From OLB16 sp964422415 (lineage in GTDB: Bacteria; Hinthialibacterota; Hinthialibacteria; OLB16): DNA of 21,737 nucleotides. Made by a program: the position numbers and the translations under genes. The notes under the pieces were generated by a model. It worked only from the letters and a program-made list of their open reading frames with translations, did not search any database and was not told where the DNA came from. Positions within the stretch are counted from its first letter, which is position 1. Each line of letters opens with the position of its first letter. Of this stretch, positions 8,018-15,836 are shown one piece after another. The stretch covers positions 1 through 21,737 of the forward strand of contig CAYRBI010000100.1 of the NCBI GenBank assembly GCA_964422415.1, read 5' to 3'.

Positions 8018-8721
8018 GTAATCTGGAACCGTTGATCGCCCTCATTGAGGATGAAGCACCGATCCGGCGGTTCTTGAGAGCTTCTCTGCGAGGTGAGGGA
8101 TATCGTGTGGCTGAAGCGGAAACCGCAAGGGATGGACTGCGTATCATCACCCAGGAACACCCCAGCGTCATTATCCTTGACCTGGGACTGCCAGACCTGG
8201 ATGGAACAGAGGTCATTCGGGAGGTCCGTGGCTGGTCAGCCATTCCCATCCTGATCCTCTCCGCACGTGGACAGGAGGCTGACAAGGTAAGAGCCCTCGA
8301 TCTGGGAGCTGATGATTACCTCACCAAGCCGTTTGGGATCGCGGAGCTACTCGCCCGTATCCGTGTCGCTCTTCGTACCGCATCAAGAATTCAAGGGACT
8401 GAGGGCCCCCCTGAGACCATCCTTTCTTTTGGCAATGTGGTAATCAATCTCCTCTCACGTCAGGTAACCGCTCATGGGAAGGAAGTGGACCTGACACGGC
8501 TTGAATTCGAACTCTTGCGGATCCTTGTCCAGAATGCCGGAAAGGTGCTCACTCATCGTTTCCTTCTCAAGGAGGTGTGGGGCCCACATGCTGCAGGAGA
8601 AAGCCATACTTTACGAGTTTTTATTTCCAACCTCAGGAAAAAGGTTGAAGAGGATCCGACCCGTCCCAAGTATATTCAAACTGAGCAAGGAGTGGGATAC
8701 CGGTTGAATATCGATGATTAG
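8014..8721 (+). CDS. kdpE: KDP operon response regulator KdpE
   Basis: KdpE is an OmpR/PhoB-type response regulator that activates the kdp promoter when phosphorylated by KdpD. The 235-residue product has a receiver domain with acidic residues in ALIEDE, the phospho-accepting Asp 56 in ILDLGLPDLDG, and the conserved Lys in YLTKPFG. A winged-helix domain ends in GVGYRL. A TTG start is chosen because it overlaps the kdpD stop (TTGA) and is preceded by a strong GAGGAGG. This arrangement implies coupled translation with kdpD. It is the last gene of the operon; no clear terminator is visible after it. Confidence 0.96.
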   Translation: MSNLEPLIALIEDEAPIRRFLRASLRGEGYRVAEAETARDGLRIITQEHPSVIILDLGLPDLDGTEVIREVRGWSAIPILILSARGQEADKVRALDLGADDYLTKPFGIAELLARIRVALRTASRIQGTEGPPETILSFGNVVINLLSRQVTAHGKEVDLTRLEFELLRILVQNAGKVLTHRFLLKEVWGPHAAGESHTLRVFISNLRKKVEEDPTRPKYIQTEQGVGYRLNIDD

Positions 8722-8774
8722 GGACTTATTTTTCAGACGGGCACCGTTTACTTTGAACAAGTCCAGTCACCTGA

Positions 8775-9314
8775 TCACCTCAGTGTTTTTGTTGGACCAC
8801 TCATGTTAATGAACCTTCGCCAATCTTTCGATTTTCCAGTGAATGGGGACATGAATTTACCGGTTTGGTGTTCAGTGATCCCGGCGGAGCGAGTTGTAGT
8901 CCAGTCAGCTGAGCCGTAGAGATTCGTGCAATTGGCGCTCGAAGCCGCAGTAGCGGATATTTCATTCCCAAAGGCATCTTGGGTGAAGAAATATTTCGCT
9001 TAGACGGTTGTCCCGCTGCCGGTAAAGACCACCTGGACATTCCCCACCGCATCGTAAGCGTAAGTGTAGTCATTCGTATTACTCGGAGTGGTCGTAGCAC
9101 GGGTTGAGTAGAGATAGACCTGCTTGCCCACCAGAGCACCCAACGTTCCAGGTTTGTGAGTGTTGACCTCAACCGTCCGCCAGGTCACCTCGGTGGTCTC
9201 GATCACTCCATTTAGATTATCGTCGCATAACTCATCGATTCGGAGCACATTCAGACCATTGTAATGAAATTCTATAACACCCTCCAGTGCGATGGATTCA
9301 TCCCCTCGAAGTCC
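8775..9314 (-). pseudogene. Rhs/YD-repeat protein C-terminal fragment with in-frame stop
   Basis: Read on the minus strand, one frame runs from 9314 to a stop at 8775, interrupted by a single TAA at 9002-9000. Before the stop it contains ALEGVIEFHYNGLNVLRIDE, TEVTWRTVEVN and the YD-type repeat YTYAYDAVGNV. After the stop it continues with FFTQDAFGNE and SAGITEHQTGK..PFTG, the Rhs-associated core motif. The usual GLYYFGARWYDP-like end is replaced by unrelated sequence, and the frame is closed upstream at 9315. This is a relic of a large Rhs wall or toxin-delivery protein, inactive as it stands. It lies convergent to kdpE inside the island-like segment. Confidence 0.75.
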
Positions 9315-9901
9315 TCACCGAGACTCTGCACTCGTATGTCTCCAACAGTTCGCTCATATCCTTACCCGACTCGGCCTTGATTGACACATTGAATACATAA
9401 ATTGATTCCGATGGATTCTCTAATAAAGAATTAACACAATATTTCACAAACAGTCTGACTGAATACATCTGGTAAAAAATGTGTTGGTTGTTAAGAACTG
9501 ATGTCCCAAAGATATATGTCATAGGATACGAAAATGCGACCGAAGCCCCCCCTGACTGATTTACTGCAACGAGTCCTTATCTATCCTGCACTTAAGGTCA
9601 ATGATCTGATCCCAGCCAACTAGAAAAGGCTCTTTGCCGACCCGGCTCCTACTTGAAACCCAAGGGTGTCCTCGATTAATCTGTCCGGTGAATGGGTGTA
9701 GTCCACTTTCCTTTTCCTTCAAAAACTTAAGGTGAGGCATATGCCTGTCTGCACCCCTTTGATGTTGTTTGTTTTTTACACTCGTCAGTCATTTAGAGAT
9801 TTAGATACAACTCCCGTGTATTTGCCCGCATCCTCCTCAGGGTTGCCAGTGGTAAACTAACACTCAGCATATTCTTTCCTTGATTAGGATTATCTCACAG
9901 A
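9315..9901. other. Eroded intergenic stretch
   Basis: Nearly 600 bases with no gene I can support firmly. Bases 9380-9530 are clearly AT-richer than their surroundings. An open minus frame at 9298-9522 has no recognisable motif. A 59-codon minus ORF at 9561-9740 is listed separately. The right end merges into recombinase-like sequence. Confidence 0.5.
9561..9740 (-). CDS. Short hypothetical ORF
   Basis: An ATG-started frame of 59 residues begins MPHLKFLKEKESGLHPFTGQ and ends KCRIDKDSLQ. It is basic, has no membrane segment and no family I recognise. There is no good ribosome binding site, and it lies in a stretch of gene debris between an Rhs relic and a recombinase relic. It may be a remnant of a mobile gene or a chance frame. 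Confidence 0.2.
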   Translation of the reverse strand: MPHLKFLKEKESGLHPFTGQINRGHPWVSSRSRVGKEPFLVGWDQIIDLKCRIDKDSLQ

Positions 9902-10375
9902 TCACAAGACGCGGGGGATGGTGTTCATAAACCGGTTACCCCGTATCGTGTACGGCGAGTCCCAATTCCCCGGCTTGTTCACGAGTGCCTTTTGTCTTTA
10001 ATCAACCGGGTAGGAAAAGTCATTGACTACAAAGGAAATAACAACGCCTACGCTAAGCTGCTCAGACGGGCTCTCGAGGAATGGGACCCAACCTGTGATA
10101 TCGCTCCAAAAGACCTCCGGAACACCCTTCAGACCCACGCCTTGGAGTACGCGATCAGCGAAGGATGGAACACGTATTTGGTGGATCGTTACGTCGGACA
10201 CGCTCCCAAGACGGTGGTGGAGAGGCACTATTTCGGAGACAAGAAAGGGTGGATGGTGGAGGTCTTCCGCGAGCATGTGCCAGGCAAGATCGACAGGATC
10301 GAAAGTGTAAAAGGGCACAAAAGGGCACAAGCGATCTCCATCGTGCCCTTTTTGAGCGCTTCAGGAAGACAATAA
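9902..10375 (+). pseudogene. Tyrosine recombinase (integrase) remnant
   Basis: The open part, 9992-10375, carries the C-terminal catalytic signature of a phage-type integrase: PKDLRNTL with the box II Arg, YVGHAPKTV with the second His, and ERHYFGDK with the nucleophile Tyr. The N-terminal domain and the first catalytic Arg are absent. Just upstream (about 9900-9991) another frame reads DHKTRGMVFINRLPRIVYGE and continues to a stop, which suggests a frameshift in an older, longer gene. The gene points at the tRNA 37 bases downstream, the standard layout for an integrase beside its tRNA attachment site. Probably non-functional. Confidence 0.75.
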
Positions 10376-10411
10376 AATATTACAAGAACTGGGTTTACAG
10401 TCCTAGGCGAG

Positions 10412-10435
<24 letters not shown>
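10289..10435. repeat. Right direct repeat: recombinase tail, terminator, tRNA 3' end
   Basis: This is the better-preserved partner of 213-349, same orientation, about 10.07 kb away. It spans the last codons of the recombinase remnant, the terminator hairpin, a short spacer and the 3' third of the tRNA. The pair defines the borders of the kdp-bearing segment. Confidence 0.8.
10323..10353 (+). terminator. Rho-independent terminator after the integrase remnant
   Basis: GGGCAC (10323-10328) pairs with GTGCCC (10343-10348), extended by upstream A and downstream T residues, and is followed by TTTTT. It overlaps the last recombinase codons and precedes the convergent tRNA, so it may act for both directions. 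Confidence 0.6.
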
Positions 10436-10488
<53 letters not shown>

Positions 10489-10499
10489 ATTGTGTCTTG

Positions 10500-10528
10500 A
10501 ATATAACCGGACATCCGCCCGGACTCAA
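10500..10528 (-). promoter_or_regulatory. Promoter of the tRNA gene
   Basis: On the minus strand TTGAGT (10528-10523) and TATATT (10505-10500) are separated by 17 bases. The -10 ends 11 bases before the mature tRNA 5' end. A good sigma70-type match in the expected place. Confidence 0.65.
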
Positions 10529-10580
10529 TCCTTGTCGGCATGGAGGAAGGGGGGGGCTTGAAAAGTGGGGAGAGTCCTGG

Positions 10581-11180
10581 TCAAGGTCCCCACTTATTGA
10601 TATCTCCCCGGCTGGTGGTGCCATTGGTGGGTGAATAGGGCAGGATAAAATCAGGATAGATCGCTTCCACAATGTTGAACTGCCGGTCGGGACCGATGCT
10701 CCTGATCGAGTACTGGTACTTCAGATACTTGTCGAAGTACTGGCGCCAGAACTCTCCGGGTGCGTCGTAAGAAGTGCGGCTGCCATAGGCATAAGTGTCA
10801 GCCTGGAATCCGGGGATCTGCCGGCTCAGATCGAAGACCTCCGGTGGGATCGAGGTCATGAACCGGATGGGTGAAGTCAACGGTAACAGACGGTGAGAGG
10901 TGATGCTGTTAGGATCATATCGCGGTCCCCACTTCTGGGTTTGGTAGAGATTCAGATACTTCCGGTATTGAATCTGATAGGCCTCGAGAGCGCTTGCGAT
11001 GGAACGTAGGTCTCCTTGGCCACGAGTCACCTTGGCTCGTATCTGTGCTTCCAGGAAGTTGGGAAGCGCGATGGCGATCAGAATCAGGATGATCGCGATC
11101 ACAATGAGTAACTCGATGAGGGTGAAACCGGACCGGTGGGAGCCGGATCCGTTGGAACATCTCGAACGGCATGGACACAT
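10581..11180 (-). CDS. Type IV prepilin / pseudopilin-like protein
   Basis: The 199-residue product carries a prepilin leader and class III cleavage site, SHRSG-FTLIELLIVIAIILIL, with cleavage after Gly 18 and the conserved Glu at mature position 5. The hydrophobic helix (about 19-40) runs into NFLEAQIRAKV, a form common in pseudopilin-like proteins of planctomycete-like lineages. The rest is a soluble domain rich in Tyr, Arg and Pro that I do not recognise. The ATG at 11180 is preferred over one 10 codons upstream because GGGAGGG lies about 9 bases before it. The leader is unusual in holding three Cys residues. No other pilus or type II secretion gene is adjacent, so its partner machine is not shown here. 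Confidence 0.85.
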   Translation of the reverse strand: MCPCRSRCSNGSGSHRSGFTLIELLIVIAIILILIAIALPNFLEAQIRAKVTRGQGDLRSIASALEAYQIQYRKYLNLYQTQKWGPRYDPNSITSHRLLPLTSPIRFMTSIPPEVFDLSRQIPGFQADTYAYGSRTSYDAPGEFWRQYFDKYLKYQYSIRSIGPDRQFNIVEAIYPDFILPYSPTNGTTSRGDINKWGP

Positions 11181-11294
11181 GGTGTGAGCCCTCCCTTCGA
11201 TTTCGAACATCGCCGCGTCTGAGGCGCGTCAGGCGTGGCCGTTGACGACACGATCAACAAGAGCGTAAGCAGAAGACCGCGCTTAATTCTACCA

Positions 11295-11975
11295 CTACCC
11301 GGCGCGGCGAATGGTCCAATCCAGATAGAAACTGACCACAAGATAATAGACCGGATAGTACAGACTCAGCCAGACCCATTGTTGATTTGGTTTTTCCTGG
11401 AAGAGTAAGCAGACAATCAGGATGGTCCATAAGATCCCCAGTGACCATGAGAGTCTCCAATAGGCCGAATTACGGCTGGGATAGAGGTAGCGGGTGGGGA
11501 TGAAACTGAAGATGCCGGGGATCAGGATCATCAACACCGAGAGAATGGCTCCGGGATGGAACCAGTGCATGTAGAGGGCCACGATGTTCCAGTAACTGGG
11601 GAAACCGAGGAAGAAGTTATCCGGCGTTTTCATGTTCACCTGTCCATAAGCATACAGTGCGGCGAGGATGGGGATGGCCAGCCAGAGCGGATGCGGGAGC
11701 AGGTTCTCCTTGCCCATGATGAAGATCGGAGCCCAGATGAAGGTCAACACATCAACCGCATTGTCGACCTGCGCGCCACTGAAGTCTGGCAAGACCTGGG
11801 AGACCCGCGCGGCGCGGGCCATCAACCCATCCGTGGCATCGATGATCCCGGCCACCACCAAGAAGAGGAACGCCATGCGGACTTGGCCATTGGCGGTAGC
11901 CAGGAGGGCCAGCACTCCCATCAGGGCGCCACTCGCGGTATAGAGGTGGATCAACCAGGCGATCGTTTTCGTCAT
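11295..11975 (-). CDS. CDP-alcohol phosphatidyltransferase, phosphatidylcholine synthase-like
   Basis: The 226-residue integral membrane enzyme has the CDP-alcohol phosphatidyltransferase motif DATDGLMAR..G..VDNAVD, with metal-binding Asp 46, Asp 49 and Asp 71 and catalytic Asp 75. The spacing from AR to the next Gly is 12 rather than 8. Together with VLPDFSG, VDVLTFIWAP and FLGFPSYWN this matches my memory of bacterial phosphatidylcholine synthase (Pcs), which condenses CDP-diacylglycerol with choline. About seven membrane helices are predicted by eye. The substrate is inference; another phosphatidyltransferase of the superfamily remains possible. It is divergent from the permease gene at 12144 and followed by the prepilin gene on the same strand after 114 bases. 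Confidence 0.8.
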   Translation of the reverse strand: MTKTIAWLIHLYTASGALMGVLALLATANGQVRMAFLFLVVAGIIDATDGLMARAARVSQVLPDFSGAQVDNAVDVLTFIWAPIFIMGKENLLPHPLWLAIPILAALYAYGQVNMKTPDNFFLGFPSYWNIVALYMHWFHPGAILSVLMILIPGIFSFIPTRYLYPSRNSAYWRLSWSLGILWTILIVCLLFQEKPNQQWVWLSLYYPVYYLVVSFYLDWTIRRAG

Positions 11976-12143
11976 TCGAGTCTCATACTAACCGTTTGGT
12001 GTTTAACCTTCTGCTTGTTATTTTCGCCTATTCTCTCCATGATGAGAGCTACGGGTAAGCCCTGCCGATATTTCCAAGGGGGTTCCTGATCGGTTCTTCC
12101 AGCTGTAACTTCGCCTCTTTCGGAATGGTCTCGAACTCAATCC

Positions 12144-13526
12144 ATGCGTCTTGAATGGTATATTGCCCAACGCTATCTCCGTGGAGCCCATCGTGGACGG
12201 GCTCTTATTTCCGTTGCGGGGGTCACCGTCGGAGTGACTGTCTTGATCGTGGTGATCTCGGTCATGAACGGCTTCGAACGGGATTTTATGGCAAAGATGT
12301 TGGGAGCTTATGGGCACCTTAGTTTATATCCTACCCAAAACGGCCTACGTGTAGACACCCTTTTCAACTATGAGGAGTGGATTTCACGTTTCCAGGACCA
12401 GCCTGGAGTTGCGGGGATATCCGCGACCATTGAATGTGGAGTCACCGTAGCTGCTGATCCGACCAATAGTGGTGAGCCACGGGCCCAGTTTGTTCAAGTG
12501 CGGGGAATTGATCCAAACCTCGAAGGCCATGCCAGCGATCTGGTCAAAGCATGTCTGGTGGGAGATATATCCTCACTTGCCTCGAAATCTACTATCCCAG
12601 CCGGATCACATACCGCTCTGGTGGATCCTTTCGCCATCCCATCCGAAACGCCAGGTATTTTTCTTGGTATTGAATTGGCGAAGGACCTTTTTATTGAGGT
12701 TGCAGGACGTAATTGGTCTGAAAAAGACCCTGGTTTTGAGACTTTCATCAAAAATCGTATCTTGGGTCAGAAGGTAAAACTGCTTGCTCCACGGATAGAC
12801 CGGGGACCGGCGGGGATGCAGTTCTTTTTTATTGAGACCGAGGTGAAAGGCCTCTTCAAAACTGGGTTTTTCGATTTCGATCTGCGTTCTGCCTTGGTCT
12901 CATTGGATACCGCGCGGATTGTGAAAAAGATGCCGCCTGGATCCGTGGAGTTTCTTGAAGTCCGCCTCAAGAATCCTGACCCCAAAAATACCCATGCGAC
13001 TGCCGTGGCATTGATTGATTATGCCCAGCGGATATCCAACACCGTTTTCCATGCCTTTCCTTGGATGTATATGAATCCTGTTTTATTAAATGCGATCCAA
13101 GTCGAGAAAGTGGTGATGGGAGCCATCCTCATGCTCGTGGTTCTGGTAGCGGCCTTTGGGATCGCCAGTACGTTAGTGATGACGGTATTGGAAAAGACTC
13201 GTGAGATCGGCACTTTGATGGCGCTGGGGACCCGGCGGTGTTCGATCATGTGGATCTTTATTCTCAATGGTTTCCAAGTGGGAATACTTGGAGCTCTCTT
13301 GGGGTTCTTCCTGGGGGTGGGACTGTGTTGGCTGATCGCGGTTCTTCATATCCCCATGCCCGGCGGAGGCAGTGTATATGTTTTGGATGTCCTTCCTGTC
13401 GAGGTAAGATGGCTGGATGTGACCGTGATCGTTATCTTTTCGATAGCGGCTTCGACCCTAGCGGGTGTCTTTCCAGCCTGGAAAGCCGCTCAACTCCAAC
13501 CGGTTGAAGCGCTCAGTTATGAATGA
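12144..13526 (+). CDS. ABC transporter permease, LolC/LolE family
   Basis: The 460-residue product starts MRLEWYIAQRYLRG, the usual N-terminus of LolC/E permeases, with a first membrane helix at about 21-42 (LISVAGVTVGVTVLIVVISV). A large periplasmic domain follows, and a C-terminal FtsX-type domain with three helices (about 325-450) ends in FPAWKAAQLQPVEALSYE. LolCDE extracts lipoproteins from the inner membrane for transfer to the outer membrane. No LolD ATPase gene lies next to it, so the ATPase must be elsewhere. The ribosome binding site is weak. The next gene, ymdB-like, starts 9 bases after the stop and is probably cotranscribed. Confidence 0.9.
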   Translation: MRLEWYIAQRYLRGAHRGRALISVAGVTVGVTVLIVVISVMNGFERDFMAKMLGAYGHLSLYPTQNGLRVDTLFNYEEWISRFQDQPGVAGISATIECGVTVAADPTNSGEPRAQFVQVRGIDPNLEGHASDLVKACLVGDISSLASKSTIPAGSHTALVDPFAIPSETPGIFLGIELAKDLFIEVAGRNWSEKDPGFETFIKNRILGQKVKLLAPRIDRGPAGMQFFFIETEVKGLFKTGFFDFDLRSALVSLDTARIVKKMPPGSVEFLEVRLKNPDPKNTHATAVALIDYAQRISNTVFHAFPWMYMNPVLLNAIQVEKVVMGAILMLVVLVAAFGIASTLVMTVLEKTREIGTLMALGTRRCSIMWIFILNGFQVGILGALLGFFLGVGLCWLIAVLHIPMPGGGSVYVLDVLPVEVRWLDVTVIVIFSIAASTLAGVFPAWKAAQLQPVEALSYE

Positions 13527-13535
13527 GGTTAGTTG

Positions 13536-14354
13536 ATGCGGATACTCTTCATCGGAGATATTTTCGGTAAGCCGGGGCGGCGTATTCTCAAGCACCACCT
13601 GGAGTGGCTACGCGAGGAACTGCGTGTCGACGTGTGTGTGGCTAATGGCGAGAATGCGGCCTCGGGCAAGGGATTAACCCCTGCCGTGGCGGAGGAGATC
13701 TTCTCCGCTGGCGTGGACCTCATGACCACGGGCAATCACTGTTACGACAATAAAGAAGTCTTCGAAATCTTCCAGAAGGGCGAGGAACGGATCATCCGTC
13801 CCCTCAACTACCCTCCCGATTCACCCGGACCCTCCAGTGCGGTGTGGACCTCTCCCAGCGGGGAGCGCCTGACCATCGTGCAGCTCATGGGGCGGGTCTT
13901 CATGCCTCCCTGCGACTCTCCCTTCACCGCGATCGATGGCTTTCTGAAGGACTGCCCACGGGGAGCCATTTTAGTGGATGTTCATGCCGAGGCGACCTCG
14001 GAGAAACAGGCCCTGGCCTGGTACCTTGATGGACGTGTGACCGCCGTGATTGGCACACACACCCATGTGCAGACCGCCGATGAGCGGATCCTTCCCAATG
14101 GAACCGCCGCCATCACCGATGCCGGGATGACCGGACCGCATGATGGCATCATCGGGGGCGACACCAATCAGATGTTACGCCGGTTCCTGACCGCTCTGCC
14201 CACCGGGCTGGAGGTCGCCAAAGGTTGTCCGATGATTCATGCGCTTCTGTTGGAGACCGATGAGACAGGCATACTGGCGCGGGTGATGGAACGCTACTCT
14301 TTGGCTGAAAACCAGCTCAACAGGGGTAGTTTGGAGCATGTGCACCGGGGATGA
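13536..14354 (+). CDS. ymdB: YmdB-family metallophosphoesterase (TIGR00282)
   Basis: The 272-residue product belongs to the YmdB family of dinuclear-metal phosphodiesterases, shown to hydrolyse 2',3'-cyclic nucleotides in Bacillus. All ligands fall at the family positions: Asp 8 (MRILFIGD), Glu 39 and Asn 40 (NGEN), Asn 67 and His 68 (TTGNH), His 150 (VDVHAE), and His 175 and His 177 (GTHTH). The ATG at 13536 is chosen over the TTG three bases earlier because GAGG lies 7 bases before it. It follows the permease gene closely and is probably in its operon. No signal peptide, so cytoplasmic. Confidence 0.94.
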   Translation: MRILFIGDIFGKPGRRILKHHLEWLREELRVDVCVANGENAASGKGLTPAVAEEIFSAGVDLMTTGNHCYDNKEVFEIFQKGEERIIRPLNYPPDSPGPSSAVWTSPSGERLTIVQLMGRVFMPPCDSPFTAIDGFLKDCPRGAILVDVHAEATSEKQALAWYLDGRVTAVIGTHTHVQTADERILPNGTAAITDAGMTGPHDGIIGGDTNQMLRRFLTALPTGLEVAKGCPMIHALLLETDETGILARVMERYSLAENQLNRGSLEHVHRG

Positions 14355-14402
14355 GCGGGCTGCCATCCCTTTCTGCTATGGGTAACGAGAGGAGGCAATT
14401 GG

Positions 14403-15677
14403 ATGACTGATTCAAGTTTATTAACCCGTCGCGAGTTTGTTCAGCGGACAGCGCTTGGCGCGGCCGCTCTGACCGCTGCTTGGGGATATGCCCCGAGTGT
14501 GGGAGCGGTTGGAGCGAATGGACGGATCAACATCGGTATCATTGGCACGGGCGGTATCGCCAATAGCCATGGCCAGGCGTTGACCGCCATTAAGGACGAG
14601 GAAAACTGCACCATCGCGGCTGTGTGCGATATCTTTCAATCGCGCATGGAGGGCTATGCCGGCATGGTCGAATCCAAGTTCGGCGCGAAACCCAAGATGT
14701 ACCATGATTACCGTGAACTGCTTGCCAATAAGGACATCGATAAGGTGGTCATCTCCACCCCGGAACACTGGCATGCCCAGATGATCATCGATGCTTGCCG
14801 CGCGGGGAAGGCGGTCTACACCGAGAAGCCGATGACCCATAACGCCACCGAGGCCATGCGGGTACTGGATGTCATCAAAGAGACCAAGGCGATTGTCCAG
14901 GTCGGTGTCCAGGGTATGTCTGATGACTCCTATGAGTCCGCGCGCGACATCATCAAGAGCGGAATGCTTGGTCAGGTCATGCAGGCCCAGATCGACTATG
15001 TCCGCCGTTATTCAGCGGATCGTGGCCCCTGGCGTACCGAGGCCAAGACCGGCGATCCCAAACCCGCTGATCTCGATTGGGAGGCTTGGCTCGGGCCAGC
15101 CTGGAAGCGCCCCTGGGATGCGCGCCGTTATTATGATTGGCGTTGCTATTGGGATTATTCGGGCGGTGTCTCCACCGACCTCTTCGTGCACCGTGTCACC
15201 CGCCTCATCAAGGCCTGTGATCTCAAGGAACCGCTCCGTGGGATTGGTATCGGCGGTATCTACAAGTGGAATGATGGACGCGAGGTGCCGGATACCTTCG
15301 AGATGTCTCTCGAATATGCTGGCGGCCCCTCGGTCTACTGTCTCGGCACCATGGGCAATGACCGTGGCATCGCTCACTGCATCCGTGGCTATGAGGCCAC
15401 CCTGGTCTTTGAGGATCCTGGCTTCAATGTCTACTCGATGAAGGATGGCGAGAAGGATAAGATCTTGCACACCCACACTAAGTCGGGCGGCGAGGATCAG
15501 AGCCTCCATCACAAGAATCACCATGCGGCCATGCGCGCGAATGATCCCAGCATCCTCAAGACTCCACCCGAGCTCGGCTTCTATGGTGTCCTGGCGGTTG
15601 ACCTGGCCAACACAAGCTACAAGCTCAAGAAGTACATGACTTGGGATGCCGAACACCGGCGCGTCGTTCCGGCGTAA
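14403..15677 (+). CDS. Tat-exported Gfo/Idh/MocA family oxidoreductase
   Basis: The 424-residue product begins with a twin-arginine signal (LTRREFVQRTALGAAALTAA), so it is probably exported folded with its cofactor. A Rossmann domain follows with INIGIIGTGGIANSHG (43-57), VVISTPEHWHAQ and the family signature YTEKPMTHN (EKP at 141-143), then the C-terminal Gfo/Idh/MocA substrate domain. Members oxidise or isomerise sugars and inositols with NAD(P); the substrate here is not predictable. AGGAGG lies 9 bases before the ATG. The gap to ymdB is 48 bases, so readthrough is possible. The downstream sialidase-like gene suggests a role in use of external glycans, as inference only. Confidence 0.92.
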   Translation: MTDSSLLTRREFVQRTALGAAALTAAWGYAPSVGAVGANGRINIGIIGTGGIANSHGQALTAIKDEENCTIAAVCDIFQSRMEGYAGMVESKFGAKPKMYHDYRELLANKDIDKVVISTPEHWHAQMIIDACRAGKAVYTEKPMTHNATEAMRVLDVIKETKAIVQVGVQGMSDDSYESARDIIKSGMLGQVMQAQIDYVRRYSADRGPWRTEAKTGDPKPADLDWEAWLGPAWKRPWDARRYYDWRCYWDYSGGVSTDLFVHRVTRLIKACDLKEPLRGIGIGGIYKWNDGREVPDTFEMSLEYAGGPSVYCLGTMGNDRGIAHCIRGYEATLVFEDPGFNVYSMKDGEKDKILHTHTKSGGEDQSLHHKNHHAAMRANDPSILKTPPELGFYGVLAVDLANTSYKLKKYMTWDAEHRRVVPA

Positions 15678-15703
15678 GGCTGGAGATTGAATGAAGTGAA
15701 CCA

Positions 15704-15737
15704 CATGGGTGCCGGGGGGAAACCTCCGGCACTCATG
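15704..15737 (+). terminator. Hairpin after the oxidoreductase gene
   Basis: ACATGGGTGCCGG (15704-15716) pairs with CCGGCACTCATGT (15725-15737) with one mismatch. There is no T-run afterwards, so intrinsic termination is uncertain; it may stabilise the 3' end of the mRNA. Confidence 0.5.
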
Positions 15738-15740
15738 TGT

Positions 15741-15817
15741 GTTGTTCATGCTTTAGCATGTGGGGACCCCTACTATTGAAATTTTGAACGATACTTACAT
15801 GCTAAAGCATGAACAAC
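15741..15817. repeat. REP-like palindrome pair, family B
   Basis: Two 21-bp arms, 15741-15761 and 15797-15817, are perfect reverse complements, and each contains its own palindrome, CATGCTTTAGCATG. A spacer of 35 bases separates them. The head-to-head layout resembles a BIME built of two REP units. It lies between the oxidoreductase and sialidase-like genes and is unrelated to repeat family A. Confidence 0.75.
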
Positions 15818-15836
15818 ATGCGGGAAGGCAGAGATC

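Noticed and set aside
9298..9522. 74-codon minus-strand frame upstream of the Rhs relic
   Set aside because: AT-rich, no start signal and no motif; its end overlaps the Rhs frame in a different phase.
11556..12089. 177-codon plus-strand frame opposite the phosphatidyltransferase gene
   Set aside because: Antisense to a gene with clear catalytic motifs; rich in His, Glu and Arg as expected of a shadow.
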